Source: Methylovulum sp. (GTDB lineage: Bacteria > Pseudomonadota > Gammaproteobacteria > Methylococcales > Methylomonadaceae). From it: a stretch of 5,572 nucleotides of DNA. Position numbers and translations under genes: made by a program. Every line of letters begins with the position of its first letter. Within the stretch, counting starts at the first letter, position 1. Below are positions 1 to 5,572 of the stretch, piece by piece. The DNA is taken from positions 1-5,572 of the forward strand of contig JACXTQ010000273.1 of the NCBI GenBank assembly GCA_016919605.1. Reading direction: 5' to 3'. Under the pieces are notes generated by a model. That model did no database searches. It worked only from the letters and a program-made list of their open reading frames with translations, and was not told the origin of the DNA.

Positions 1-1284
1 GACTTCAACCAATTGGCGGGCGTTGTCGCGCAATCGTTATTTAAGGATGAAGACGGCAAAAAGGACATCCTCACTTATACCATCCGTTTCCCCCATTCCG
101 GTTGCAAAATTGCCGCCCTTTCCTCGCGCCCCAGCAACTTGCGGGGGATGCAGGGGGATGTGGTCATTGATGAGGCCGCGTATCACGACTCGCTGCACGA
201 ACTGCTGAAGGCTGCGATGGCCTTGACCATGTGGGGCGCACGGGTGCGCATTATCAGCACCCATAATGGGGTGGACAACGACTATAACCACTACGTTGAT
301 GATGCCCGCGCCGGGCGCAAGCCATATAGCGTCCACCGTATCACTTTAGATGACGCGCTGGCCGACGGCCTGTTCCGGCGCATTTGCTTTGTCACAGGTA
401 AGGTATGGAGCGAAGCCGCCGAGGCAGCATGGCGGGCGAAGACCATCGCCAATGCCCCCAGCCGCGAGTCGGCGGATGAAGAGTATTTTTGTATCCCCAG
501 CAAATCGGGCGGCTCCGCCCTGAGCCGGGTATTGATTGAGGCGCGGATGAGCCAGGACTACCCTGTTATCCGACTGGAAAAAGACGACGCATTTAACGAA
601 TGGCCAGAGCATTTGCGGGTGGCGGAAATACACGATTGGTGTGTAGAAAACTTATTGCCGGTGTTGGAAAAACTCGATAGCCGTAGGCAGCATTGTTTCG
701 GCGAGGACTTTGGCCGCGTGTCTGACTTGACGGTGATTGACCCGATGGTGATTGAAAGCAATCTTGACCGCACCGTGCCGTTTAGCGTTGAAATGCGCAA
801 TATGCCCTTTAAACAGCAGGAACAGGTGCTGTTTTACATCGTTGACCGTTTGCCGGGGCTGATTGGCGGGGCGTTGGATAAGGGCGGCAACGGGTCGTAT
901 CTGGCGGAACAAGCCCGGCACCGCTATGGTTCCACGCGCATCCAAGAGATACAGCTCTCCCAAGGCTGGTATTTGGAGAATATGCCCCGTTTTAAGGCGG
1001 CTTTTGAAGACGGCAAGCTGACCATTCCCGCCGATGCCGACCAAGCCAGTGACCTCCGCGCCTTGCAGGTGATTAACGGCATTATCTGTTTGCCTAAGGC
1101 CAAGACGGATGCCACTGACGGTAAAAAACGCCACGGCGACAGCGCGATCAGTAAGGCTCTGGCTTATTACGCCAGCTTCTTGTCGCCGCCGTCCGCTGGG
1201 CAAACGGTGGATGATGACGGTAACGACACTTATCTGCCGGATGGCCTCACCAACCGCCGCAAGGCACTATTAAGGAACAGATGA
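1..1284 (+). CDS. terL: Phage terminase large subunit, Mu gp28-like, N-terminus missing (partial)
   Basis: This is the motor ATPase and nuclease that packages phage DNA into proheads through the portal. The frame is open to the left edge, so the gene starts upstream; the TTG at 13 is only an in-frame Leu codon. Counting from the first codon of the window, a Walker B motif VVIDE lies at residues 54-58 (nt 160-174), preceded by SSRPSNLRG, which is typical of Mu gp28 relatives. The coupling motif ISTHN is at 85-89. The RNase H-like nuclease domain follows: acidic D236 in FGEDFGR, D293 in GALDKGG and D380 in RHGDSAISKALA form a plausible metal-binding triad. About 427 codons are present. Known gp28 proteins are roughly 500-550 residues, so the Walker A portion is probably what lies outside. 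The stop overlaps the portal start (ATGATGA). Family assignment is from motif recognition and is strong. Confidence 0.93.
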   Translation, partial: DFNQLAGVVAQSLFKDEDGKKDILTYTIRFPHSGCKIAALSSRPSNLRGMQGDVVIDEAAYHDSLHELLKAAMALTMWGARVRIISTHNGVDNDYNHYVDDARAGRKPYSVHRITLDDALADGLFRRICFVTGKVWSEAAEAAWRAKTIANAPSRESADEEYFCIPSKSGGSALSRVLIEARMSQDYPVIRLEKDDAFNEWPEHLRVAEIHDWCVENLLPVLEKLDSRRQHCFGEDFGRVSDLTVIDPMVIESNLDRTVPFSVEMRNMPFKQQEQVLFYIVDRLPGLIGGALDKGGNGSYLAEQARHRYGSTRIQEIQLSQGWYLENMPRFKAAFEDGKLTIPADADQASDLRALQVINGIICLPKAKTDATDGKKRHGDSAISKALAYYASFLSPPSAGQTVDDDGNDTYLPDGLTNRRKALLRNR

Positions 1285-2966
1285 TGAATTGGTGGCAAAA
1301 ACTATGGACAACGGAACAGGCCGACACGACTTTGCGTGAAGCCCAATACACGGCTGCCGGCACGATGATAGACCAAGATGATGCCGATTGGCGGCCTCTG
1401 TCTGGGGATGCCAAGCGCGACCTCGCGCCAATGACCCAGCGGCGAATGCAGGACTTGGCGGTGTATTTGTGGCGGACTAACTTGCTGGCCAACCGGCTGA
1501 TCGAGTTGCCGGTCGCCTATATTTTGGCTGACGGCTGCAAGCTGAGGGCGGATGACGAAATAGTGCAGAAACAGATTGATGCCTTTTGGCACCATCCGGT
1601 CAATTGCATGAACATCAAGCTGATTAAGAAGGTGCGTGAGCTGGCGTTATACGGCGAGCAATGCTGGCCGACGTTTGTTAATGAGTTTTCAGGCGCGGTA
1701 CGGTTGGGCTATCTGGATCCGGGTTTGATCGAGACGGTCGTGGTTGATCCTGACAATGGCGAGCAGCCCATTGGTATCGTGACGGCCAGGAATAAAAAAG
1801 GGGTCAGTAAGCGTTACCGCGTCATTGTCAACGGCTCCGAAGATGAGCTGTTTACGCAACGGACGCAAGACATCCGCCAGACATTCAGTGATGGCGACTG
1901 CTTTTATTTTTGTATCAACGATTTGTCGAGCAGTCGGCGCGGGTGCAGCGATTTGTTGTCGCAGACCGATTGGCTGGACAGTTACGACCAATTCATGTTT
2001 GGCGAATTGGATAGGGTGCAGTTTTTGCGGGCCTTTATGTGGGACGTGACCCTACGCGGGGCGACCGAGGATGATGTCAACAAAAAGGCCAAGAGCATCC
2101 GGCCACCGAAGCCTGGCAGTGTGCGTGTCCATAACGATTCGGAAGAATGGCAAGCGCAAAGCCCAAATATCGCCGCTAATGATACGGATTTGACGGCCAA
2201 GCTGTTTAGGAACCATATCTTAGGCGGCGGCACCATACCGGAGCATTGGTTTGGCGGTGCCGGTGATGTCAACCGCGCGACGGGTGAAGATATGAGCGGC
2301 CCGACGTTTAAGGTGATGTCGATGCGGCAAATGCTGATCGGGCATATTCTGGTGGAGATAGGCCGGTATGTTTTAAGGCAATGGGAATTGGCGCATAACG
2401 GCATGGAGCCGGATTTAGCCGACCCGATTTACCACATTTATGTGGAGTGGCCGGAAATGGTCGCTAAGGACACCGCCAAATATGCCGCCGCGTTGCAGCA
2501 AGTCACAATGGCGGCGGCCAGTGCCATCCAGGCCGGGTTGTTGAGCCAAATAACCGCCATTGCCATTATTGGCTCGATAGCGCGGCAATTGGGGGTCGGG
2601 TTTGACGCGGAAAAAGAACTGGCGGCTATTTTAGAGCAAGGGACTGATGCGGCGGCAGGAGCGGATACAGGCCAGCCGGAATCCGTCACTTTGACTGAAG
2701 CGGCGGGCGTTGCCAGTCAGGCAACCCCGGCTGACCCGCCGGGCGACATGCTGGGGTTATTGGGCAAAACTGCCCAGCCCGCCATTGATACGATGCTGGT
2801 CACGATCCGCGCCATGCTCGACACGGCTGACGATTTGCCCGATGCCATGCAGAAATTGGCGGGCTTGTTTCCTGAGATGGATGACACCGCCTTGGCGGAG
2901 GTATTGGCTAAGGCACTGACCGCCAGTTATTTGGCGGGGATGAATGATGTGGCGGAGGGGCAATAA
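1281..2966 (+). CDS. Phage portal protein (Mu gp29 position)
   Basis: This is the portal subunit, which forms the dodecameric ring at one capsid vertex used for DNA packaging and exit. At 561 residues it has normal portal length. Support comes from its place directly after the terminase and from portal-like sequence. There is an N-terminal stretch with NRLIELPVAYILADG, and a core block with EHWFGGAGD at about 321-329, NRATGEDMSGP at 331-341 and MRQ at 348-350. Asn-Arg-Ala-Thr followed by a Met-Arg-Gln helix is common in several portal families. Residues 460-500 form an Ala/Pro/Gly-rich linker. The last 70 residues are a helical, acidic domain ending in ALTASYLAGMNDV, like the C-termini of DUF935/Mu gp29 proteins. 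The start is ATG 1281 or the adjacent ATG 1284. AAGGA at 1272-1276 is 4 nt from the first and 7 nt from the second, so 1284 is better spaced. The gene is translationally coupled to the terminase. Exact subfamily is uncertain. Confidence 0.88.
   Translation: MMNWWQKLWTTEQADTTLREAQYTAAGTMIDQDDADWRPLSGDAKRDLAPMTQRRMQDLAVYLWRTNLLANRLIELPVAYILADGCKLRADDEIVQKQIDAFWHHPVNCMNIKLIKKVRELALYGEQCWPTFVNEFSGAVRLGYLDPGLIETVVVDPDNGEQPIGIVTARNKKGVSKRYRVIVNGSEDELFTQRTQDIRQTFSDGDCFYFCINDLSSSRRGCSDLLSQTDWLDSYDQFMFGELDRVQFLRAFMWDVTLRGATEDDVNKKAKSIRPPKPGSVRVHNDSEEWQAQSPNIAANDTDLTAKLFRNHILGGGTIPEHWFGGAGDVNRATGEDMSGPTFKVMSMRQMLIGHILVEIGRYVLRQWELAHNGMEPDLADPIYHIYVEWPEMVAKDTAKYAAALQQVTMAAASAIQAGLLSQITAIAIIGSIARQLGVGFDAEKELAAILEQGTDAAAGADTGQPESVTLTEAAGVASQATPADPPGDMLGLLGKTAQPAIDTMLVTIRAMLDTADDLPDAMQKLAGLFPEMDDTALAEVLAKALTASYLAGMNDVAEGQ
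2954..2958 (+). promoter_or_regulatory. Strong Shine-Dalgarno for the small gene at 2966
   Basis: GGAGG lies inside the last portal codons, 7 nt before the ATG at 2966, and the portal stop overlaps that ATG as TAATG. This is the best ribosome binding site in the window and supports the start of the 91-residue gene. Confidence 0.7.
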
Positions 2967-3241
2967 TGGGCCATTGTGGTTTATGCGGAGTCAAAATAAC
3001 ACCCGTTTGGCAAGCAATAAATAGTGCGCCCAAAGATGGCACACGGATTTTGGCGCTTGAAAATTATAGGCGCATTAATGAGGACGAAACCAAAGAAGAG
3101 CCGCCGGAAATGCTGGTTGCCTGGTGGAGCGTAAAAAAGGGGTCTTGGGTTTGTTATGGGGTTTATGTGCTCTCGTTCGAGCCGACCCATTGGATGCCCC
3201 TGCCTGAATTGCCGGACGGCACCATTAGTTGGTTGAAATAA
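2966..3241 (+). CDS. DUF551-like small protein, accessory gene
   Basis: This is a 91-residue protein of unknown function. It has the pattern of the DUF551-type small proteins common in phages: WQAINSAPKDGTRIL at about 15-29, then VAWW, a short aromatic stretch, and THWMPLPELP near the C-terminus. The Ala-Pro-Lys-Asp-Gly-Thr block and the Thr-His-Trp-Met-Pro-Leu-Pro ending are the diagnostic features. The first 13 residues, including HCGLCG with a CxxC, precede the usual start of the homologous region. They may be a family-specific extension, since no later ATG fits. The start is well supported by GGAGG 7 nt upstream and the TAATG overlap with the portal gene. A hand count gives about 51% GC, close to its neighbours. 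It sits between portal and MuF, which are adjacent in Mu, so it looks like an accessory insertion. No signal peptide or membrane segment is visible. No biochemical role can be assigned. Confidence 0.72.
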   Translation: MGHCGLCGVKITPVWQAINSAPKDGTRILALENYRRINEDETKEEPPEMLVAWWSVKKGSWVCYGVYVLSFEPTHWMPLPELPDGTISWLK

Positions 3242-3245
3242 AACA

Positions 3246-3458
3246 ATGAATAATATTTATGTCCTATATTGTTTAGCTACGGCGGTGCAGAGCAGTCATT
3301 TATTAGGCTGTAGTAATTCAATCAAAAAACTACAAGAGATAGTTATGGTTGATTGTTTTTATGTCGTTAACGATCCCAGCCAGCCTAATTTAAAATGCCA
3401 AACTAAAGAAGGCTGCTATCCCTATTATTGGATAGCAGAAGCACCTTACATTTGCTAA
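3246..3458 (+). CDS. Unrecognised small AT-rich protein, possible moron gene
   Basis: This is a 70-residue protein I do not recognise. It begins MNNIYVLYCLATAV, has a short helical segment SNSIKKLQEIV, and ends with an aromatic segment YPYYWIAEAPYIC. Five Cys are spread along it (residues 9, 22, 37, 51, 57) plus a terminal Cys. They do not form an obvious zinc motif. Hand-counted GC is about 35% (75 of 213), far below the surrounding 50-60%, suggesting recent acquisition. The start 4 nt after the preceding stop has no clear Shine-Dalgarno and may depend on coupling. An in-frame ATG at 3345, with AAGAG 6 nt upstream, would give a 37-residue product. I prefer the long form because the strand-helix-strand pattern reads as a single small domain. 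The first residues are moderately hydrophobic but too short and mixed to call a signal peptide. That it is a gene rests on an intact frame that fills the gap exactly. Confidence 0.6.
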   Translation: MNNIYVLYCLATAVQSSHLLGCSNSIKKLQEIVMVDCFYVVNDPSQPNLKCQTKEGCYPYYWIAEAPYIC

Positions 3459-3460
3459 TT

Positions 3461-4867
3461 ATGGCTATAAACTACGGCTCCATCCCTTTCGACCAACAAG
3501 TCCAATTTTTCAACGCCAAACGGCCTATGCCGTCCACAAGTTGGAATGATTTGCAGCGCGAAATGCACGACACCACGTTTGTGGTGGCGGGGGCGGTCAA
3601 GGCCGACTTGTTGGCCGATTTGCATGAGGCCATGAGCAAGGCGCATGAACTGGGCACCACGTTGGCAGAATTCCGCAAGGATTTTGCCGATATTGTCGCC
3701 AAGCGCGGTTGGACGGGCTGGACGGGGGAAGGCTCCGATGAAGGGGTGGCTTGGCGCACCCGCGTGATTTATGAGACCAACCTGCGCACGTCTTACCAAG
3801 CGGGGCGGTGGCAACAAATCCAAGCCGTCCAGTCCAGCCGCCCTTACCTGATCTATAAGCACTCCCATGCCGTCCTTACGGCCCGTGCCGAGCATTTGGC
3901 GTGGGACGGGCTGATTATGCCGGTGGATTCGCCGTGGGTAAAAACCCATTACCCGCCGAACGGTTATGGTTGCAAATGTACGATGTTTACGCTGTCTGAG
4001 CGCGACCTGCAACGCCTGGGCAAGCCTATTGATCCCAATACCACCGAATGGACAGACCCGACCACGGGCAAACATTACAGTACCGTGCTGCCTAATGATG
4101 GCACTTATGATTGGAAAGACCCAAAAACCGGGGATTGGCATACGTTTCCTAAGGGCATCCAGCCCTTTTGGGATTATACGCCCGGCGCGTCATTAAGCGC
4201 CCAGGCCACGGCGGCGGTCACGCGTAAGATTGACGGCTTGCCGCCAGACATTGGCGGGCAGTTGAAAGCCCTCATCAAATCCGGCATGGAGATGGACGAA
4301 CAGGCCGCGATGACCCTTGGGGTAAAAAATGTTGACTACCAACAGCATAGAAACATCGCCAAATTTGTAAATGCCGGCTTATCGGAACTTTCGGCGCGTG
4401 GGTTGCCGTTGCCTGATAACGTTTTGGTGCATGGTCAGGCGTTCGGGCAATGGGCGGCTAAATCAAATGAACCGCTGGAAGGTTTGGTGGCGGCATTTTT
4501 GCCCCACCCAACCACCCAAGAGACTTACTTATTTTTAAACCCGTTTTATCCGCATTGGGATAACCCGCTGGCCGACGCGGTGGCGCAGCAGGCAAAAGGC
4601 GTATGGTCAACAGGCCATGAACGGCATATACTGCACCACGAATTAGGGCATTTGGCGCATTACCGGCGCGCTCCGGCAGCCTATCAGTCAGCCTTGGCCG
4701 GGGAGTTATCGGCGGCTGAGGCTAGTGTTGCCGGACGGGTTAGCTTGTATGCCGCCGATGGCCCCGCCGAATTTGTGGCCGAAACGTTTGCCGGCCTGTT
4801 GATAGGCAAGCATTTTGATGCTGAAATAGTCACACTGTACCAAAAATTACACGGGCCTGATTTATGA
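3461..4867 (+). CDS. MuF-type minor head protein with C-terminal zincin (lethal factor-like) domain
   Basis: This is a 468-residue protein with two parts. Residues about 20-190 are a Phage_Mu_F (Mu gp30/SPP1 gp7-like) domain: a helical N-terminus, YETNLRTSYQAGRW from Y104, and the hallmark YPPNGYGCKC at 164-173 with C171 and C173, followed by LSERDLQRLG. A WDYTPG block near 240 closes the usual MuF region. Such proteins sit in few copies inside the head near the portal and can be ejected with DNA. Residues about 290-468 form a second domain with HELGH at 393-397, Tyr430, and Glu437 in AEFVAETFA, the layout of a gluzincin-type metalloprotease. The start is ATG 3461, 2 nt after the preceding stop. 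The frame is open further upstream but only through the previous gene, so an earlier start is rejected. No strong Shine-Dalgarno is seen, suggesting coupling. The MuF assignment is firm. Protease activity is inferred, and its target is unknown. Confidence 0.92.
   Translation: MAINYGSIPFDQQVQFFNAKRPMPSTSWNDLQREMHDTTFVVAGAVKADLLADLHEAMSKAHELGTTLAEFRKDFADIVAKRGWTGWTGEGSDEGVAWRTRVIYETNLRTSYQAGRWQQIQAVQSSRPYLIYKHSHAVLTARAEHLAWDGLIMPVDSPWVKTHYPPNGYGCKCTMFTLSERDLQRLGKPIDPNTTEWTDPTTGKHYSTVLPNDGTYDWKDPKTGDWHTFPKGIQPFWDYTPGASLSAQATAAVTRKIDGLPPDIGGQLKALIKSGMEMDEQAAMTLGVKNVDYQQHRNIAKFVNAGLSELSARGLPLPDNVLVHGQAFGQWAAKSNEPLEGLVAAFLPHPTTQETYLFLNPFYPHWDNPLADAVAQQAKGVWSTGHERHILHHELGHLAHYRRAPAAYQSALAGELSAAEASVAGRVSLYAADGPAEFVAETFAGLLIGKHFDAEIVTLYQKLHGPDL
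4637..4783 (+). other. Zinc-metalloprotease active-site region of the MuF C-terminal domain
   Basis: Nucleotides 4637-4651 encode His393-Glu-Leu-Gly-His397, a zinc-binding HExxH motif with Glu394 as the expected catalytic base. Tyr430 is at 4748-4750 and Glu437, the expected third zinc ligand, at 4769-4771, with Glu441 also conserved-looking in the EFVAE block. As I recall anthrax lethal factor, its ligands are H686, H690 and E735, with Y728 seven residues before the Glu and an EFFAEAF context. Here the Tyr-to-Glu distance is also seven residues, and the His-to-Glu gap is 40 rather than 45. All key residues are intact, so the domain is probably active rather than decayed. Confidence 0.75.
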
Positions 4868-5073
4868 TCCATAGATACCAAGACAATTGCCGGTTTTGTG
4901 AGCATTTTCTGGGCGGACAGCGCTGTAAGGCATTCCCGGTAGCGATACCCGCTGATTTATGGTCGGGCACTAACCAGCACCGTAGCCCTTATAAGGATGA
5001 CCAAGGCATCCGGTATACGCCTAAGCAGAGGGCTATGCCCGATGCGGAGGCCTTTATGTCCGGCAATTATTGA
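4864..5073 (+). CDS. Small Cys-rich, possibly zinc-binding protein downstream of MuF
   Basis: This is a 69-residue protein of unknown function. The N-terminal half has C9-x2-C12 and C21, then the segment CKAFPVAIP (21-29), and H39 followed by P42, D45-D46 and QGIRY. The pattern CxxC...C-x-A-F-P...I-P...H..P...D-x-G-I recalls a small family, seen in phages and elsewhere, that lies next to head or MuF genes. C9, C12, C21 and possibly H39 could hold a metal ion. The ATG overlaps the MuF stop as ATGA, and the stop overlaps the next start as TGATG, so it is translated in tight coupling with both neighbours. No membrane segment or signal peptide is present. Because it directly follows a putative toxin domain, an immunity or chaperone role is possible. 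The family's occurrence in other settings argues for caution. Confidence 0.78.
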   Translation: MIHRYQDNCRFCEHFLGGQRCKAFPVAIPADLWSGTNQHRSPYKDDQGIRYTPKQRAMPDAEAFMSGNY

Positions 5074-5143
5074 TGGCTGGTGCATCCGTCACCGTTGACA
5101 GCCGTGAGATTGACGCGGGCTTACGCGCCTTATTGATGGCTGG
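5067..5143 (+). repeat. 14-bp direct repeat spanning the gpG-like start region
   Basis: The 14-mer ttattgatggctgg occurs at 5067-5080 and again at 5130-5143, an offset of 63 nt that keeps frame. Both copies encode Met-Ala-Gly, at residue 1 and at an internal position (Met22). Homologues normally include the segment between them, so the first start is preferred. It may be chance or a small duplication. Confidence 0.5.
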
Positions 5144-5510
5144 CCAGCATTTGCAACCGGTGTTGCGGGATATTGGCGAACTGCTGTTAATCAGCCACCG
5201 TGACCGTTTTGAGCGTGAAGTCAGCCCGGACGGCGAGCATTGGGACTTATTGACGATCAAGTATGTCCAAGAAAAAGAATATAACTACGACAAAATCTTG
5301 GTGCTGGACGGCTATCTGATGGATGGCTTGCATTACAACCCGCCGACCGACGACACGCTGGAATTTGGCAGCAACGAAGTGTATGCCGCCACCCACCAAT
5401 TTGGCCGCCCTGACGCGGGGATTGTCGCCCGCCCATTTTTAGGCGTGTCACTGTCCGATGAGGCCGAAATTTTGGCGGCTGTTTACGGTTATTTGCAAGG
5501 GGCTGTTTAA
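5073..5510 (+). CDS. Phage virion morphogenesis protein, Mu gpG / P2 gpS-like
   Basis: This is a 145-residue protein of the Phage_tail_S / virion morphogenesis family. In Mu, gpG (gp31) acts in late assembly, and the P2 relative gpS is a tail completion protein. Family signatures are a helical N-terminal third ending in HRDRFEREVSPDGEHW (SPDGEHW at 51-57), LDGYLMDGLHY, EFGSN at 97-101, ATHQFG ending at 111, and ARPFLG at 119-124 followed by a DEAEI helix. Length is normal for the family. The ATG at 5073 overlaps the preceding TGA as TGATG. A TTG one codon earlier is possible but less likely. No close Shine-Dalgarno is present: the nearest, GGAGG at 5046-5050, is 22 nt away, so re-initiation after the upstream gene is expected. 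Its place after MuF reproduces the Mu F-G order and confirms the Mu-like identity of the operon. Confidence 0.92.
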   Translation: MAGASVTVDSREIDAGLRALLMAGQHLQPVLRDIGELLLISHRDRFEREVSPDGEHWDLLTIKYVQEKEYNYDKILVLDGYLMDGLHYNPPTDDTLEFGSNEVYAATHQFGRPDAGIVARPFLGVSLSDEAEILAAVYGYLQGAV

Positions 5511-5563
5511 AGGCCATTTTAGGCTATTATGCCGCCAACCTAGCCCGATATATGGCTTTTAAA
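5506..5563 (+). repeat. Inverted repeat after the gpG-like gene (possible hairpin, terminator or start-site shield)
   Basis: The left arm tttaaaggccat (5506-5517) pairs with the right arm atggcttttaaa (5552-5563) over 12 positions, one of them a G-T wobble. A nested GGCTA (5522-5526) / TAGCC (5541-5545) pair sits inside. The left arm contains the stop codon of the gpG-like gene. The right arm starts with an ATG that is open to the window end and contains TTTT. It could be a weak intrinsic terminator or a coupling hairpin. The U-tract is short, so terminator function is doubtful. Confidence 0.45.
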
Positions 5564-5572
5564 ATATACCCC
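5552..5572 (+). CDS. Possible start of the next gene (partial at right edge)
   Basis: ATG at 5552 opens a frame reading MAFKIYP to the end of the window, 41 nt after the preceding stop. No Shine-Dalgarno is evident, and only seven codons are visible, so this is a tentative call. In Mu the next gene would be the protease/scaffold (I/Z), but nothing here identifies the product. Confidence 0.25.

Noticed and set aside
13..15. TTG start for the terminase
   Set aside because: The frame is open to the left edge and the Walker A part of the protein is missing, so this is an internal Leu codon.
652..1203. 183-codon open frame on the minus strand
   Set aside because: It is antisense to the terminase nuclease domain, has no family features, and contradicts the single-strand operon layout.
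3428..3460. Upstream in-frame start (TTG at 3428) for the MuF gene
   Set aside because: It would add 11 residues encoded inside the preceding gene, with no ribosome binding site. ATG 3461 begins the family-like sequence directly after the upstream stop.
3704..3727. Short tandem repeat tggacggg with period 9, giving Trp-Thr-Gly twice
   Set aside because: It falls in a normal part of the MuF domain where such Gly/Trp segments occur, with only two copies and no sign of a functional repeat.
3455..4141. 228-codon open frame on the minus strand
   Set aside because: It lies entirely opposite the MuF domain, shows no recognisable domain, and is a by-product of codon bias in the + strand gene.
11..4260. 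Recurring word attggcggg at several places (near 12, 862, 2855, 4250)
   Set aside because: Copies are irregularly spaced inside coding sequence in different amino-acid contexts. They are best explained by codon preference rather than an uptake or binding signal.
1..5572. CRISPR array, tRNA, rRNA or insertion sequence
   Set aside because: No regularly spaced repeats, cloverleaf-like sequence, rRNA-like sequence or transposase/terminal repeats were seen. Coding sequence fills nearly the whole window.

Overview
The window is a stretch of the late (virion assembly) operon of a Mu-like prophage or phage from a proteobacterial host. Every supported gene is on the + strand, and the genes overlap or lie within a few bases of each other, so the block probably reads as one transcript. 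The backbone order is large terminase, portal, MuF-type minor head protein, gpG/gpS-type virion morphogenesis protein. This matches the Mu order gp28-gp29-gp30(F)-gp31(G). The host cannot be named from this sequence. Mid-50s GC, frequent GCC/GGC/TTG codons and the Mu-like layout fit a gamma- or betaproteobacterium. A methylotroph-like gammaproteobacterium is only an impression.

Layout: 1-1284 is the C-terminal part of the terminase ATPase/nuclease, whose N-terminus and Walker A lie upstream. 1281-2966 is the portal protein. 2966-3241 and 3246-3458 are two small accessory genes at the position where Mu has portal directly followed by F. The first looks like a DUF551-type protein; the second is unrecognised and strikingly AT-rich. 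3461-4867 is the MuF minor head protein. 4864-5073 is a small Cys-rich protein overlapping the MuF stop codon. 5073-5510 is the gpG-like protein. 5511-5572 holds an inverted repeat and possibly the first codons of the next gene. No stretch over 300 bases lacks a gene.

The most interesting element is the C-terminal half of the MuF protein. After a normal MuF domain (about residues 20-240) it carries a zincin-like domain with an HELGH motif, a Tyr and a downstream Glu. The arrangement closely resembles the catalytic centre of anthrax lethal factor. MuF proteins are known carriers of C-terminal toxin domains, so this is a candidate capsid-borne metalloprotease effector. The small Cys-rich protein translated from the overlapping ATGA is a candidate partner or immunity protein, although it also resembles a widespread small family found in other contexts.

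Working model: the terminase and portal package DNA, and MuF and gpG complete the head and the head-tail region. The MuF C-terminus and the small genes between the structural genes look like accessory cargo added to a conserved assembly operon.
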